Shown here: positions 1 through 5,267 of the stretch, piece after piece
Layout: each line of letters starts with the position of its first letter
Numbering within the stretch: the stretch's first letter is position 1
NCBI GenBank assembly: GCA_013140485.1
Contig: JABFSS010000092.1
Location: 1-5,584, forward strand
Length of the DNA stretch: 5,584 bases
From: Candidatus Peribacteraceae bacterium
GTDB lineage: Bacteria; Patescibacteriota; Gracilibacteria; Peribacterales; Peribacteraceae
Direction of reading: 5' to 3'
Program-made: the position numbers and the translations under genes
The notes under the pieces: model-generated
Database searches by the model: none
What the model was told of the DNA's origin: nothing
Seen by the model: only the letters and a program-made list of their open reading frames with translations

Positions 1-102
1 CGCAGGGTCCGGGCGCTGACGACGAACAGGCTGGAGGAGGCTGCCTTTATGGAAGTCGATGGAAAGAAGTTCTCCGAGAAATTGGAGATAGAAGAAAAAT
101 AA
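1..102 (+). CDS. 3' end of an unidentified protein gene (partial)
   Basis: An open frame enters from the left edge and runs for 33 codons to a TAA at 100-102, followed at once by a second in-frame TAA. The visible C-terminus is charged, with many Lys and Glu residues (ending EKLEIEEK), and probably helical. No domain or motif can be recognised in so short a piece, so no function is proposed. It is GC-rich at first and becomes A-rich near the stop. It converges on the antitoxin gene, whose stop codon lies only 7 bp away. The frame is open from the edge to a double stop, but 33 codons is short enough that it could be a chance frame. Confidence 0.5.
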   Translation, partial: RRVRALTTNRLEEAAFMEVDGKKFSEKLEIEEK

Positions 103-109
103 TAACGTA

Positions 110-385
110 TCATTTCATATTGAGCCTTTTCTTCTCTTTTTCCCAAAGAATTGGTTTTCCAGCTTTCTTGTCTTTTTTGCTCGCACGAATATCTTTCATC
201 AATTGCGGATCACTCATAATTTCGAGCGTTTCTTTCCATCCTTCATATTGCTCTAATGACAGTATTACGACTTTAGGAATGCCATTGAGAGTAATTGTGA
301 CTGACATTTCAGGCTGACTCGCCAACTCAAGCATCTTGAAAAATTCTTTTCTCGCGTGAGTGGCAGTGAAATATTTCGTACGCAT
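110..385 (-). CDS. Phd/YefM-family antitoxin, no toxin visible
   Basis: The predicted 91-residue protein has the layout of Phd/YefM antitoxins. An N-terminal DNA-binding domain starts MRTKYFTATHARKEF (1-15). A beta strand of the type VTITLNGIPKVVILSLEQY follows (29-47). The C-terminal tail ETLEIMSDPQLMKDI (52-66) then leads into a Lys-rich end, of the kind that wraps RelE/YoeB/Txe toxins. In this family the N-domain binds the operator and the tail neutralises a toxin, usually encoded just downstream. Here the downstream side is a convergent gene end 7 bp away, and the - strand of 1-110 has no ATG, GTG or TTG, so the toxin is missing or lies elsewhere. The frame stays open upstream to 520 inside the neuC end, but homology begins at the ATG at 385. 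No good Shine-Dalgarno sits before that ATG; an AGGAG at 416-412 is about 26 nt away. Its AT-richer composition differs from its neighbours, which suggests acquisition by transfer. Confidence 0.85.
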   Translation of the reverse strand: MRTKYFTATHARKEFFKMLELASQPEMSVTITLNGIPKVVILSLEQYEGWKETLEIMSDPQLMKDIRASKKDKKAGKPILWEKEKKRLNMK

Positions 386-403
386 ATGTACATCAAAGCG
401 TAC
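378..403. promoter_or_regulatory. Probable antitoxin autoregulatory operator (GTAC repeats)
   Basis: Three GTAC cores lie at 378-381, 388-391 and 400-403, about one helical turn apart. The middle one is inside the palindrome ATGTACAT (386-393), which contains TGTACA. The outer ones form the inverted repeat GTACGC (378-383) and GCGTAC (398-403). The E. coli YefM-YoeB operator is known to use palindromes with a TGTACA core, so this is a good match for autorepression by the adjacent Phd/YefM protein. The array covers the start codon and the predicted -10 region. Binding by this protein is inferred. Confidence 0.6.
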
Positions 404-421
404 ACTGCATGCTCCTGACAA
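392..421 (-). promoter_or_regulatory. Candidate promoter of the antitoxin gene
   Basis: Reading the - strand, TTGTCA (421-416) matches the sigma70 -35 consensus at 5 of 6 positions. TTTGAT (397-392) matches the -10 at 4 of 6, with an 18-nt spacer. The predicted transcription start falls at or next to the A of the ATG at 385, giving a leaderless message. It fits in the 46-bp gap after neuC and overlaps the GTAC operator. The hexamers were picked by eye. Confidence 0.35.
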
Positions 422-431
422 GAATAAACCT

Positions 432-1556
432 TCACATTCCCGACGGGCCGAACTTCTCCAAAATCTCGACGATCTTCTCCGCCGCATGGCCGTCGCCGTA
501 GGCGTTTCGGATTTTCGCAAGACTCTTACGGAACGCCGGGCTCACGGCTTTGGAGATCGCTGCCGTGATGGCGGCTGCGTCGTACGGAACATCAAGAACG
601 TTGCCCGAGCGCAGCCGGCCGCGCTGGCGCCCGCCGACGTTGACCACGGGAAGCCGGAACGACGCCGCTTCGATGATGCCACTGGAAGAATTGCCCATGA
701 GCACGTCTGCGCACTTTTCCCACGAGAGGAATTCGCGGTGCGGCACGGTGATTTTGAATGCGCGGCGCTCCCCGGCCTTCGCGAACGCACGGAGCATCTC
801 GTTCATGTGCGAGCCGCCGGCATCGGCATTAGAACCGACGATGAGGATGTTCCCGCTGAAGGCTTCCAGCGAAGTGAGGCTCGGTTTCAACTGCTCCTCC
901 GGTGACAGCGCGTCCGTGGTATCGGGATGCTGGACGAACACAAGGCACGGCAGAGACGGATCGAAGCCGGCGTCCGTGAAGAGCTGATCTTTGGGAATGG
1001 CATCAAGCGTGCGGATCACGTCGAGCGCCGGAGCGCCGACGACATGGATATGAGGAGTAGCCGGGCCACGCATCCGGCGGATGTGCTCGGCATTCTCGGG
1101 TGCCGTCGCCAGATGAATCGCCGCCATGTGCGTGATGGCATGTCGAACCGGATCGTCGACGGAACCGGACTGTTCGCCGCCATGGAGGTGGGCGATGGGA
1201 ATCCGCAAATACACAGCCGCCGTTGCCGCAGCGAGTTGCTCACCCCGGTCACCGAGAAGAAGAAGAACATCGGGCCGGTGTTCTGAGAGAATCCGCGCAA
1301 ACTCTACCGTCGTCTTGCCGACGAACTCCGCCATGGAGCGCGGGGTGTCCTCGTTTGTCATGGTGTTGAGTTCGGCAGTGATCGTGAAGCCGTCCTTTTT
1401 GATGGCGTCGACGCTCCGTCCGAATTCCGGAAGCAAATGCATCCCGACGACGGCCAGCTCCAAAGAGAGATTCTTAGACTCCGTGATGGCACGGTAGACG
1501 GGAGCGTAAATCCCGTAGTCCGCGCGCGTGCCGGTGACGGAGAGGATCTTCTTCAT
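432..1556 (-). CDS. neuC: UDP-N-acetylglucosamine 2-epimerase (hydrolysing), NeuC/LegG type
   Basis: The predicted cytoplasmic enzyme has 374 residues, normal for the family, which hydrolyses UDP-GlcNAc (or UDP-diacetylbacillosamine in LegG) with C2 inversion to free ManNAc-type sugars. These are precursors of sialic or legionaminic acids. Visible family motifs are TGTRADYG (8-15), LGDRGE (101-106), HLHGGE (123-128), DDPVRHAITHMA (134-145), QHPDTTD (209-215), NSSSGIIEA (289-297) and RQRGR (310-314). The Asp, Glu and His residues in these blocks match the catalytic set known for this superfamily, and both GT-B-like Rossmann halves are present. The start at 1556 gives the typical N-terminus MKKILSVTGTRADYG; the frame stays open farther upstream, but only as a shadow of the divergent gene. 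No clear Shine-Dalgarno is seen. It is divergent from the sugar amidotransferase gene, which supports a role in surface-glycan sugar synthesis. NeuC and LegG substrates cannot be told apart by eye. Confidence 0.93.
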   Translation of the reverse strand: MKKILSVTGTRADYGIYAPVYRAITESKNLSLELAVVGMHLLPEFGRSVDAIKKDGFTITAELNTMTNEDTPRSMAEFVGKTTVEFARILSEHRPDVLLLLGDRGEQLAAATAAVYLRIPIAHLHGGEQSGSVDDPVRHAITHMAAIHLATAPENAEHIRRMRGPATPHIHVVGAPALDVIRTLDAIPKDQLFTDAGFDPSLPCLVFVQHPDTTDALSPEEQLKPSLTSLEAFSGNILIVGSNADAGGSHMNEMLRAFAKAGERRAFKITVPHREFLSWEKCADVLMGNSSSGIIEAASFRLPVVNVGGRQRGRLRSGNVLDVPYDAAAITAAISKAVSPAFRKSLAKIRNAYGDGHAAEKIVEILEKFGPSGM

Positions 1557-1613
1557 GGGACGACGAGAATCGTAGCGGAGAGCCTGGAAATCATCGAGAA
1601 CTGCCCGTACCGT
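1557..1613. other. 57-bp divergent intergenic gap
   Basis: This gap separates the start codons of neuC (leftward) and the sugar amidotransferase (rightward), so it should hold or overlap the promoters of both. On the - strand TACGAT (1574-1569) resembles a -10 element, but no convincing -35 is spaced with it. No Shine-Dalgarno is clear for either gene. No inverted repeat stands out. Confidence 0.4.
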
Positions 1614-2879
1614 ATGCCTATGGACCAACTGGAAGCCAAGTACGGCCTGCCGACCGACGTGCGGTTCTGCAAGCGCTGCGTCATCAGTAACCAGCGCCCC
1701 AACTCGGCCGTGGAGTTCAAACACACGGCTGCGTCCAAGAAAGAGACGATTCACTTCGACGCCGAAGGCATCTGCGACGCCTGCCGCTTTACCGAGAAGA
1801 AGATGCAGACGATCGACTGGACCGAACGCGAGCGGGCATTGAAGGAACTCTGTGACCGTCACCGGAAAGATGACGGCTCCTACGACTGTCTCGTCCCGGG
1901 ATCGGGAGGCAAGGACAGTTTCTTCGCCGCGCACAAACTGAAATACGAGTATGGCATGCATCCGCTCACCGTCACGTGGGCGCCGCACATGTACACGCCG
2001 TGGGGCTGGCGCAACCAGCAGTCGTGGATCCACGCGGGATTCGACAATTACCTGCACACGCCCAACGGCCGCGTGCACCGCCTGCTCACGCGGCTCGCCG
2101 TCGAGCGCCTCTTCCATCCGTTCCAGGCGTTTATGTTGGGGCAGAAGTTTTTGGCGCCGAAATTGGCCGCGCGCTTCGGCATTCCGCTCGTCTTCTACGG
2201 CGAGAACGAAGCCGAATACGGCAATCCCATCGAAGGCGCGGGCAAGGCCCAGCGCGACTGGTCGTACTTCACGACGTCCGACCTCTCGTCGCTCCATATC
2301 GGCGGAACATCGGTGAAAGAACTGGAAGAACGCTACGGCGTTGCGAAGAACGACCTGCTGACGTACTTCCCCGCCGACCCGGCGGAACTCGAAGCGCAGA
2401 AGATCCAAGTCCACTACCTCGGCTACTACCTCAAGTGGCATCCGCAATCGTGTTACTACTACGCGGTGGAGCACGGCGGCTTCGAAGCATCGCCCGAACG
2501 CACGCCGGGAACCTACAGCAAGTACAACAGCATCGATGACAAAATCGACGACCTCCATTACTACACGACCTTCATCAAGTTCGGCATCGGCCGCGCCACC
2601 TACGACGCCGCGCAGGAAATTCGTTCAGGTGACATCACGCGCGAGGAAGGCGTCGCACTCGTGAAACGCTTCGACGGCGAATATCCGCTGCGGTTCGAAG
2701 ACGATAACTTTAAATACCTCAGCATCGGTGAAAAAGAGTTTGGAAAAGTCTCGAAAGAATTCGATCACCCCGTCATGGACCGGGCGTACTTTATGGAACT
2801 CGCCGACCGCTTCCGCTCACCGCATTTATGGAAGAAAAACGACAAGGGAGAGTGGGAATTGCGGTATAAGGTGAGCTAA
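1614..2879 (+). CDS. N-acetyl sugar amidotransferase (WbpG/PseA family)
   Basis: The predicted 421-residue cytoplasmic protein is an ATP-pyrophosphatase (PP-loop) enzyme. Family members work with HisH-like glutaminase and HisF-like ammonia-channel partners to convert an N-acetyl group on a sugar nucleotide into an acetamidino group, as WbpG does in Pseudomonas LPS and PseA in Campylobacter flagellin glycans. A four-cysteine, probably zinc-binding, site is formed by CKRC (19-22) and CDAC (54-57). The PP-loop is SGSGGKDS-like, seen here as PGSGGKDSFF (95-104). Conserved downstream blocks include YGENEAEYG (195-203) and the YYLKWHPQSCYYY region (271-283). Start choice: ATG at 1614 or, two codons on, ATG at 1620, which gives MDQLEAKYGLP. 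The frame is open back to 1437, but that part lies antisense inside neuC and is not family-like. No strong Shine-Dalgarno is visible. HisH/HisF partners are not in the window. Confidence 0.92.
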   Translation: MPMDQLEAKYGLPTDVRFCKRCVISNQRPNSAVEFKHTAASKKETIHFDAEGICDACRFTEKKMQTIDWTERERALKELCDRHRKDDGSYDCLVPGSGGKDSFFAAHKLKYEYGMHPLTVTWAPHMYTPWGWRNQQSWIHAGFDNYLHTPNGRVHRLLTRLAVERLFHPFQAFMLGQKFLAPKLAARFGIPLVFYGENEAEYGNPIEGAGKAQRDWSYFTTSDLSSLHIGGTSVKELEERYGVAKNDLLTYFPADPAELEAQKIQVHYLGYYLKWHPQSCYYYAVEHGGFEASPERTPGTYSKYNSIDDKIDDLHYYTTFIKFGIGRATYDAAQEIRSGDITREEGVALVKRFDGEYPLRFEDDNFKYLSIGEKEFGKVSKEFDHPVMDRAYFMELADRFRSPHLWKKNDKGEWELRYKVS

Positions 2880-2898
2880 GAAGCCAAGAACGGTGAAA

Positions 2899-2927
2899 TT
2901 GACATAATTTACTATTTGTCTAATAAT
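2899..2927 (+). promoter_or_regulatory. Sigma70-like promoter upstream of the TPR-like gene
   Basis: A perfect -35 hexamer TTGACA (2899-2904) is followed after 17 nt by AATAAT (2922-2927), a 5-of-6 match to the -10 consensus, in an AT-rich patch just after the amidotransferase stop. The expected start is near 2934, giving a leader of about 90 nt before the ATG at 3026. Confidence 0.65.
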
Positions 2928-2933
2928 ACCAAT

Positions 2934-2999
2934 ATGCCGATCTTGTCGATCTGGCTATTGCCCTGCAGTAGCTACCGACATCCGGTAGCTGCTCATTGA
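2934..2999 (+). CDS. Possible 21-codon leader ORF
   Basis: An ATG at 2934, right where the preceding promoter should start transcription, opens a 21-codon frame ending in TGA at 2997-2999. It begins MPILSIWLLPC, a short hydrophobic stretch, and stops 12 nt before the Shine-Dalgarno of the next gene. It contains both leader hairpins. It could be a leaderless leader peptide that couples translation to the downstream gene, but an ORF this short arises easily by chance. Confidence 0.15.
   Translation: MPILSIWLLPCSSYRHPVAAH
2936..2955 (+). promoter_or_regulatory. First leader hairpin
   Basis: GCCGATC (2936-2942) pairs with GATCTGGC (2948-2955), leaving one bulged T and the loop TTGTC. It would lie at the very 5' end of the predicted transcript and could protect it or regulate it. 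No known riboswitch or leader family was recognised. Confidence 0.3.
2967..2993 (+). promoter_or_regulatory. Second leader hairpin
   Basis: AGTAGCTACCG (2967-2977) pairs with CGGTAGCTGCT (2983-2993) over 11 bp, with one G-T wobble and the 5-nt loop ACATC. The stem ends 18 nt before the Shine-Dalgarno at 3012. No T-run follows, so it is not an intrinsic terminator. A role in mRNA stability or as a protein-binding site is possible. Confidence 0.45.
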
Positions 3000-3011
3000 A
3001 AAACTCTATTT

Positions 3012-3016
3012 AGGAG
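3012..3016 (+). promoter_or_regulatory. Shine-Dalgarno site that decides the start of the next gene
   Basis: AGGAG directly touches an in-frame ATG at 3017, which leaves no spacing for initiation there. The second in-frame ATG at 3026 lies 9 nt after AGGAG, a good distance. The start is therefore placed at 3026. This is the only strong Shine-Dalgarno seen in the window. Confidence 0.75.
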
Positions 3017-3025
3017 ATGTACGCG

Positions 3026-3946
3026 ATGGAAAACGAAAGATTTGCCGCGCTCACCGTGGCAGTGACGCTGGCCAGGGATGCCGCGTCAAAACCGGGCGAC
3101 CCGACGCTCGTTTCGAAGATCACGGCGATCGACGCCGTGTATCTCGAACTTGCGGCGGACGCCGGTGCGGAGCAGCAGCTCCGCGCGCACATGGAAGCAA
3201 CCCTCGTGCTGTTACTGGAGAACCCCGGCCAGCTCGAGAGGTTTGCCTTCGCTGCCACCCTGGGTACGGGTGGGCAAGGGCCGTACTTCGCAAGGCTCAT
3301 GCTGATCTGCAAGGAGCGGGCTGGGAAATTGCAAGCGAAGGAGCTACTCCCTGTCATCGGCTCACTGCGGCGCGCCAAGCAGTACGCGGACATGGACGTC
3401 TGTGTCGGTCTGCTGGACCAGAAGTTGGAAGGAGACGATTCGCAGACAGCCTGGGCTACGCGAAGCAAGGCGACGTATGATCAGAGTATGGCGGCGGAAC
3501 AGCAGGCAAAAGCCTCCCTCAGTCCGACGACCGCAACAAAGCTCTACCGCCTGGCAGTGCAACTCGCCGAGCAGTCAGCTGAACAAGCGCTGACGGGCGG
3601 AGATCCGATCGGAAGATTGTACGCGCTGATGAACATCAGTGGTCTGTTCCTGCCCGCGCTCGGACAGTGGCAAGAAGGCTTGGCGTTGTCGGAAGACGTA
3701 AGCCGACAAGCTCGTATCCTTGCCGCTTCTGCGGACGACGACACTCGCAAGCGTATCCAACGCATCGACATGAACTGCCTATTCCACCGCACTGAAATGG
3801 CGGTGAGACACGAAGGCAGTGTCGCAGACGTCGAGCGCTGGGTGGCCGAGCTCGAAGGCAACCCCGTCTATCAGGATTCCAAAGCCCAGGACTGGGCCAA
3901 GGAATACATGGGCCGGGCCACGGACTACATCACCTCCAAGCAGTAG
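3026..3946 (+). CDS. Helical TPR-like protein of unknown function
   Basis: The predicted protein has 306 residues, is rich in Ala, Leu, Glu and Gln, and appears to be almost all alpha-helix. It has no signal peptide, no hydrophobic membrane segment and no catalytic motif, so it is probably cytoplasmic. Residues 172-189 and 199-232 look like successive antiparallel helices of a TPR-type solenoid, with a turn around ALGQWQEGLALSEDV (211-225). The first half (1-135) has similar helix pairs broken by a Gly-rich turn TLGTGGQGPYF (78-88). TPR-like proteins usually serve as protein-interaction scaffolds; no partner can be named. It is a single-gene unit with its own promoter, a two-hairpin leader, a clear Shine-Dalgarno and a terminator, which suggests independent expression from the sugar genes. 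The exact family was not recognised. Confidence 0.8.
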   Translation: MENERFAALTVAVTLARDAASKPGDPTLVSKITAIDAVYLELAADAGAEQQLRAHMEATLVLLLENPGQLERFAFAATLGTGGQGPYFARLMLICKERAGKLQAKELLPVIGSLRRAKQYADMDVCVGLLDQKLEGDDSQTAWATRSKATYDQSMAAEQQAKASLSPTTATKLYRLAVQLAEQSAEQALTGGDPIGRLYALMNISGLFLPALGQWQEGLALSEDVSRQARILAASADDDTRKRIQRIDMNCLFHRTEMAVRHEGSVADVERWVAELEGNPVYQDSKAQDWAKEYMGRATDYITSKQ

Positions 3947-3988
3947 CCGTCCTAGACGGTATCAACAAAAAACAATGAGCAGTTTTTC

Positions 3989-4022
3989 GAGACCCTTCAC
4001 CTGTTGTGAGGGGTTTCTTTTT
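3989..4022 (+). terminator. Rho-independent terminator after the TPR-like gene
   Basis: GAGACCCTTCAC (3989-4000) pairs with GTGAGGGGTTTC (4006-4017) over 12 bp with two G-T wobbles, around the loop CTGTT. TTTTT follows at 4018-4022. It lies 42 nt after the stop of the TPR-like gene. Its loop and right arm also carry the -35 region of the next gene's promoter. Confidence 0.85.
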
Positions 4023-4032
4023 ATGTTATAAT
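4004..4032 (+). promoter_or_regulatory. Extended -10 promoter of the GT-B-like gene
   Basis: TTGTGA (4004-4009) matches the -35 at 4 of 6. After a 17-nt spacer comes a perfect TATAAT (4027-4032), preceded by TG in the extended -10 arrangement (TGT then TATAAT). Transcription should start near 4039-4040, only about 10 nt before the ATG at 4050. The -35 lies in the loop and right arm of the preceding terminator. Confidence 0.75.
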
Positions 4033-4049
4033 AATAAAGACAAAAACCC

Positions 4050-5228
4050 ATGCCACCAACCCAAAAAACTGCCCCCTCCCCCTTTGGGATGCTCCTCATT
4101 CACCGTGAGGATATTGACCTGACGAAGAAGCTGACGGTAACGCTCTATGGCAACGACCAGGGCGCGAATAATGTTCTGGATGCCGTCGCGAAGGCTGCGG
4201 AGATTCACCCGGACGTGAATATCGTCCGAATCCCGGGGCTCAATGTCGGGATTCCGGACGGTATGCGCGAGCACCTGCATACGAGTTCCGCCGCGGTGTT
4301 CGGGATTTCGACGGGCATGCCCGAAGCGCAGCTGGCCGCCGAAGCGCTGGAGAAGAATCCCGGTTTGAGCGGGAATATTTTCTTTACCGAAGACTTCCCC
4401 AGCAGTTCGGGCATTCACGATCCCCTGCTCCGCCGGATCGGACGGCATGCGCGTCTGTGCAGCATCATGAACGTTCCGGACGATGCGGCCGAACGTGTCT
4501 TCTATAAGAGCGTGCACACGGTGGGCTGGCCGGATCATTGGCTGCCCGCGATGGAGAATATCCGGACCGGAGCCGCGCTTCGACGGAGCGGATCTTTCAT
4601 GAAGAGACAACGGGGTTCTTTTGTAGAACAGCATGTCACTGCCGATGACGCGGTGGTCTACGTGTCGGGATTTCGCGATCCGGAAAGCGAAACCGCGGCG
4701 TTGAAGCAATTGCTCGCGATTAAAGAGATCGACGGGAGGCCGCTGCTCGTTCACTTCCGCCCGCATCCGGGAGAGCGTAATCACCCGGACTTGCAGCGCG
4801 CGATTCGGGAACGCGATGCGCTGCTCGACGGACAGTGGGAAATCGCCAGCGCAGAGATCGTGGACTCAGGTGCGTTCGCCGATATGCGATTGATCGGCGC
4901 AGCCGACGTCACCATCGCCCACCCCGGCGCGACTTCGACATTCCTCGCGGCCGCCACGCGCGTGAAGATGATCTGTCCACTGGACCTGATCACGGCGCGG
5001 CAGCGCCTGGAGTCGTCGTACGATTACGCGCTGACGGAACGCAACGTCCGGACCATTGATCGCCTGTCGGATCTGCGGACGACGATCGCCGGGCTGCTCC
5101 CAAATGATTCTCCGGAAGCCACTGCGCTGCGCAAGAAGCAGGAAAAGAACGCCATCCGCTTCGACGCCACCCGTCCGCCGAGTTACGGGAAGAACGTGAT
5201 GGAGGTGATGAGGGAATTCATTACGTAA
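4050..5228 (+). CDS. GT-B-like protein, possible glycosyltransferase, function unknown
   Basis: The predicted 392-residue protein is soluble, with no signal peptide or membrane segment. The C-terminal half looks like the nucleotide-binding Rossmann domain of GT-B-fold enzymes. A strand and helix start at AVVYVSGFRDPESE (201-214), LLVHFRPHPGERN follows (232-244), and then IGAADVTIAHPGATSTFLAA (282-301), which resembles the NSSSGIIEA loop of NeuC-type epimerases and the matching loop of capsule and teichoic-acid transferases. The N-terminal half, including VFGISTGMPEAQLAAEAL (83-100), would be the acceptor-side domain. The fold is inferred from motif order and the donor and acceptor are unknown. 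Its place near neuC and the amidotransferase hints at glycan assembly. The promoter predicts a leader of about 10 nt with no Shine-Dalgarno; ATG 4050 is chosen as the first in-frame start, and ATG 4089 (residue 14) is the alternative. Confidence 0.8.
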   Translation: MPPTQKTAPSPFGMLLIHREDIDLTKKLTVTLYGNDQGANNVLDAVAKAAEIHPDVNIVRIPGLNVGIPDGMREHLHTSSAAVFGISTGMPEAQLAAEALEKNPGLSGNIFFTEDFPSSSGIHDPLLRRIGRHARLCSIMNVPDDAAERVFYKSVHTVGWPDHWLPAMENIRTGAALRRSGSFMKRQRGSFVEQHVTADDAVVYVSGFRDPESETAALKQLLAIKEIDGRPLLVHFRPHPGERNHPDLQRAIRERDALLDGQWEIASAEIVDSGAFADMRLIGAADVTIAHPGATSTFLAAATRVKMICPLDLITARQRLESSYDYALTERNVRTIDRLSDLRTTIAGLLPNDSPEATALRKKQEKNAIRFDATRPPSYGKNVMEVMREFIT

Positions 5229-5231
5229 GAA

Positions 5232-5240
5232 TGCTATGCT
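5232..5240 (+). promoter_or_regulatory. Weak candidate extended -10 element before the EamA-type gene
   Basis: TGC followed by TATGCT has the extended -10 form, with 4 of 6 matches in the hexamer (5235-5240). No convincing -35 is seen upstream. If used, transcription would begin at or next to the A of the ATG at 5247, giving a leaderless message. Confidence 0.25.
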
Positions 5241-5267
5241 CCACCAATGCTTCCCTGGTGGTTTTTT
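5241..5267 (+). terminator. Terminator-like hairpin overlapping the next start codon
   Basis: CCACCA (5241-5246) pairs with TGGTGG (5256-5261) around a 9-nt loop, followed by TTTTTT (5262-5267). It lies 12 nt after the stop of the GT-B-like gene and would end that transcript. The stem is only 6 bp, so it is of moderate strength. The loop begins with the ATG of the EamA-type gene, and the T-run is its two Phe codons. Confidence 0.6.

Noticed and set aside
386..520. 45-codon N-terminal extension of the antitoxin
   Set aside because: It is an Arg-rich reading of the neuC 3' end in another frame; the Phd/YefM domain begins at the ATG at 385.
1437..1613. 59-codon N-terminal extension of the amidotransferase
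   Set aside because: It overlaps neuC in antisense, has no family-like sequence, and the family N-terminus begins at the Met-Pro-Met codons at 1614-1622.
432..2558. Very long - strand frame of 708 codons suggesting a fusion protein extending neuC upstream
   Set aside because: Only the last 374 codons resemble the epimerase family. The upstream part lies antisense to the well-supported amidotransferase gene and is Arg/Val-rich, typical of a GC-rich shadow frame.
2967..2993. Leader hairpin as a terminator for the amidotransferase gene
   Set aside because: No T-run follows on the + strand, and the next bases lead into the Shine-Dalgarno of the next gene. No clear terminator for the amidotransferase was found.
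3947..3959. Small hairpin CCGTC-CTA-GACGG right after the TPR-like stop codon
   Set aside because: The stem is only 5 bp with a 3-nt loop and no T-run follows; the proper terminator is at 3989-4022.
4026..4784. 252-codon - strand frame antisense to the GT-B-like gene
   Set aside because: Arg/His-rich shadow of a coding strand with good motifs; it would also start and stop across the terminator and promoter region.
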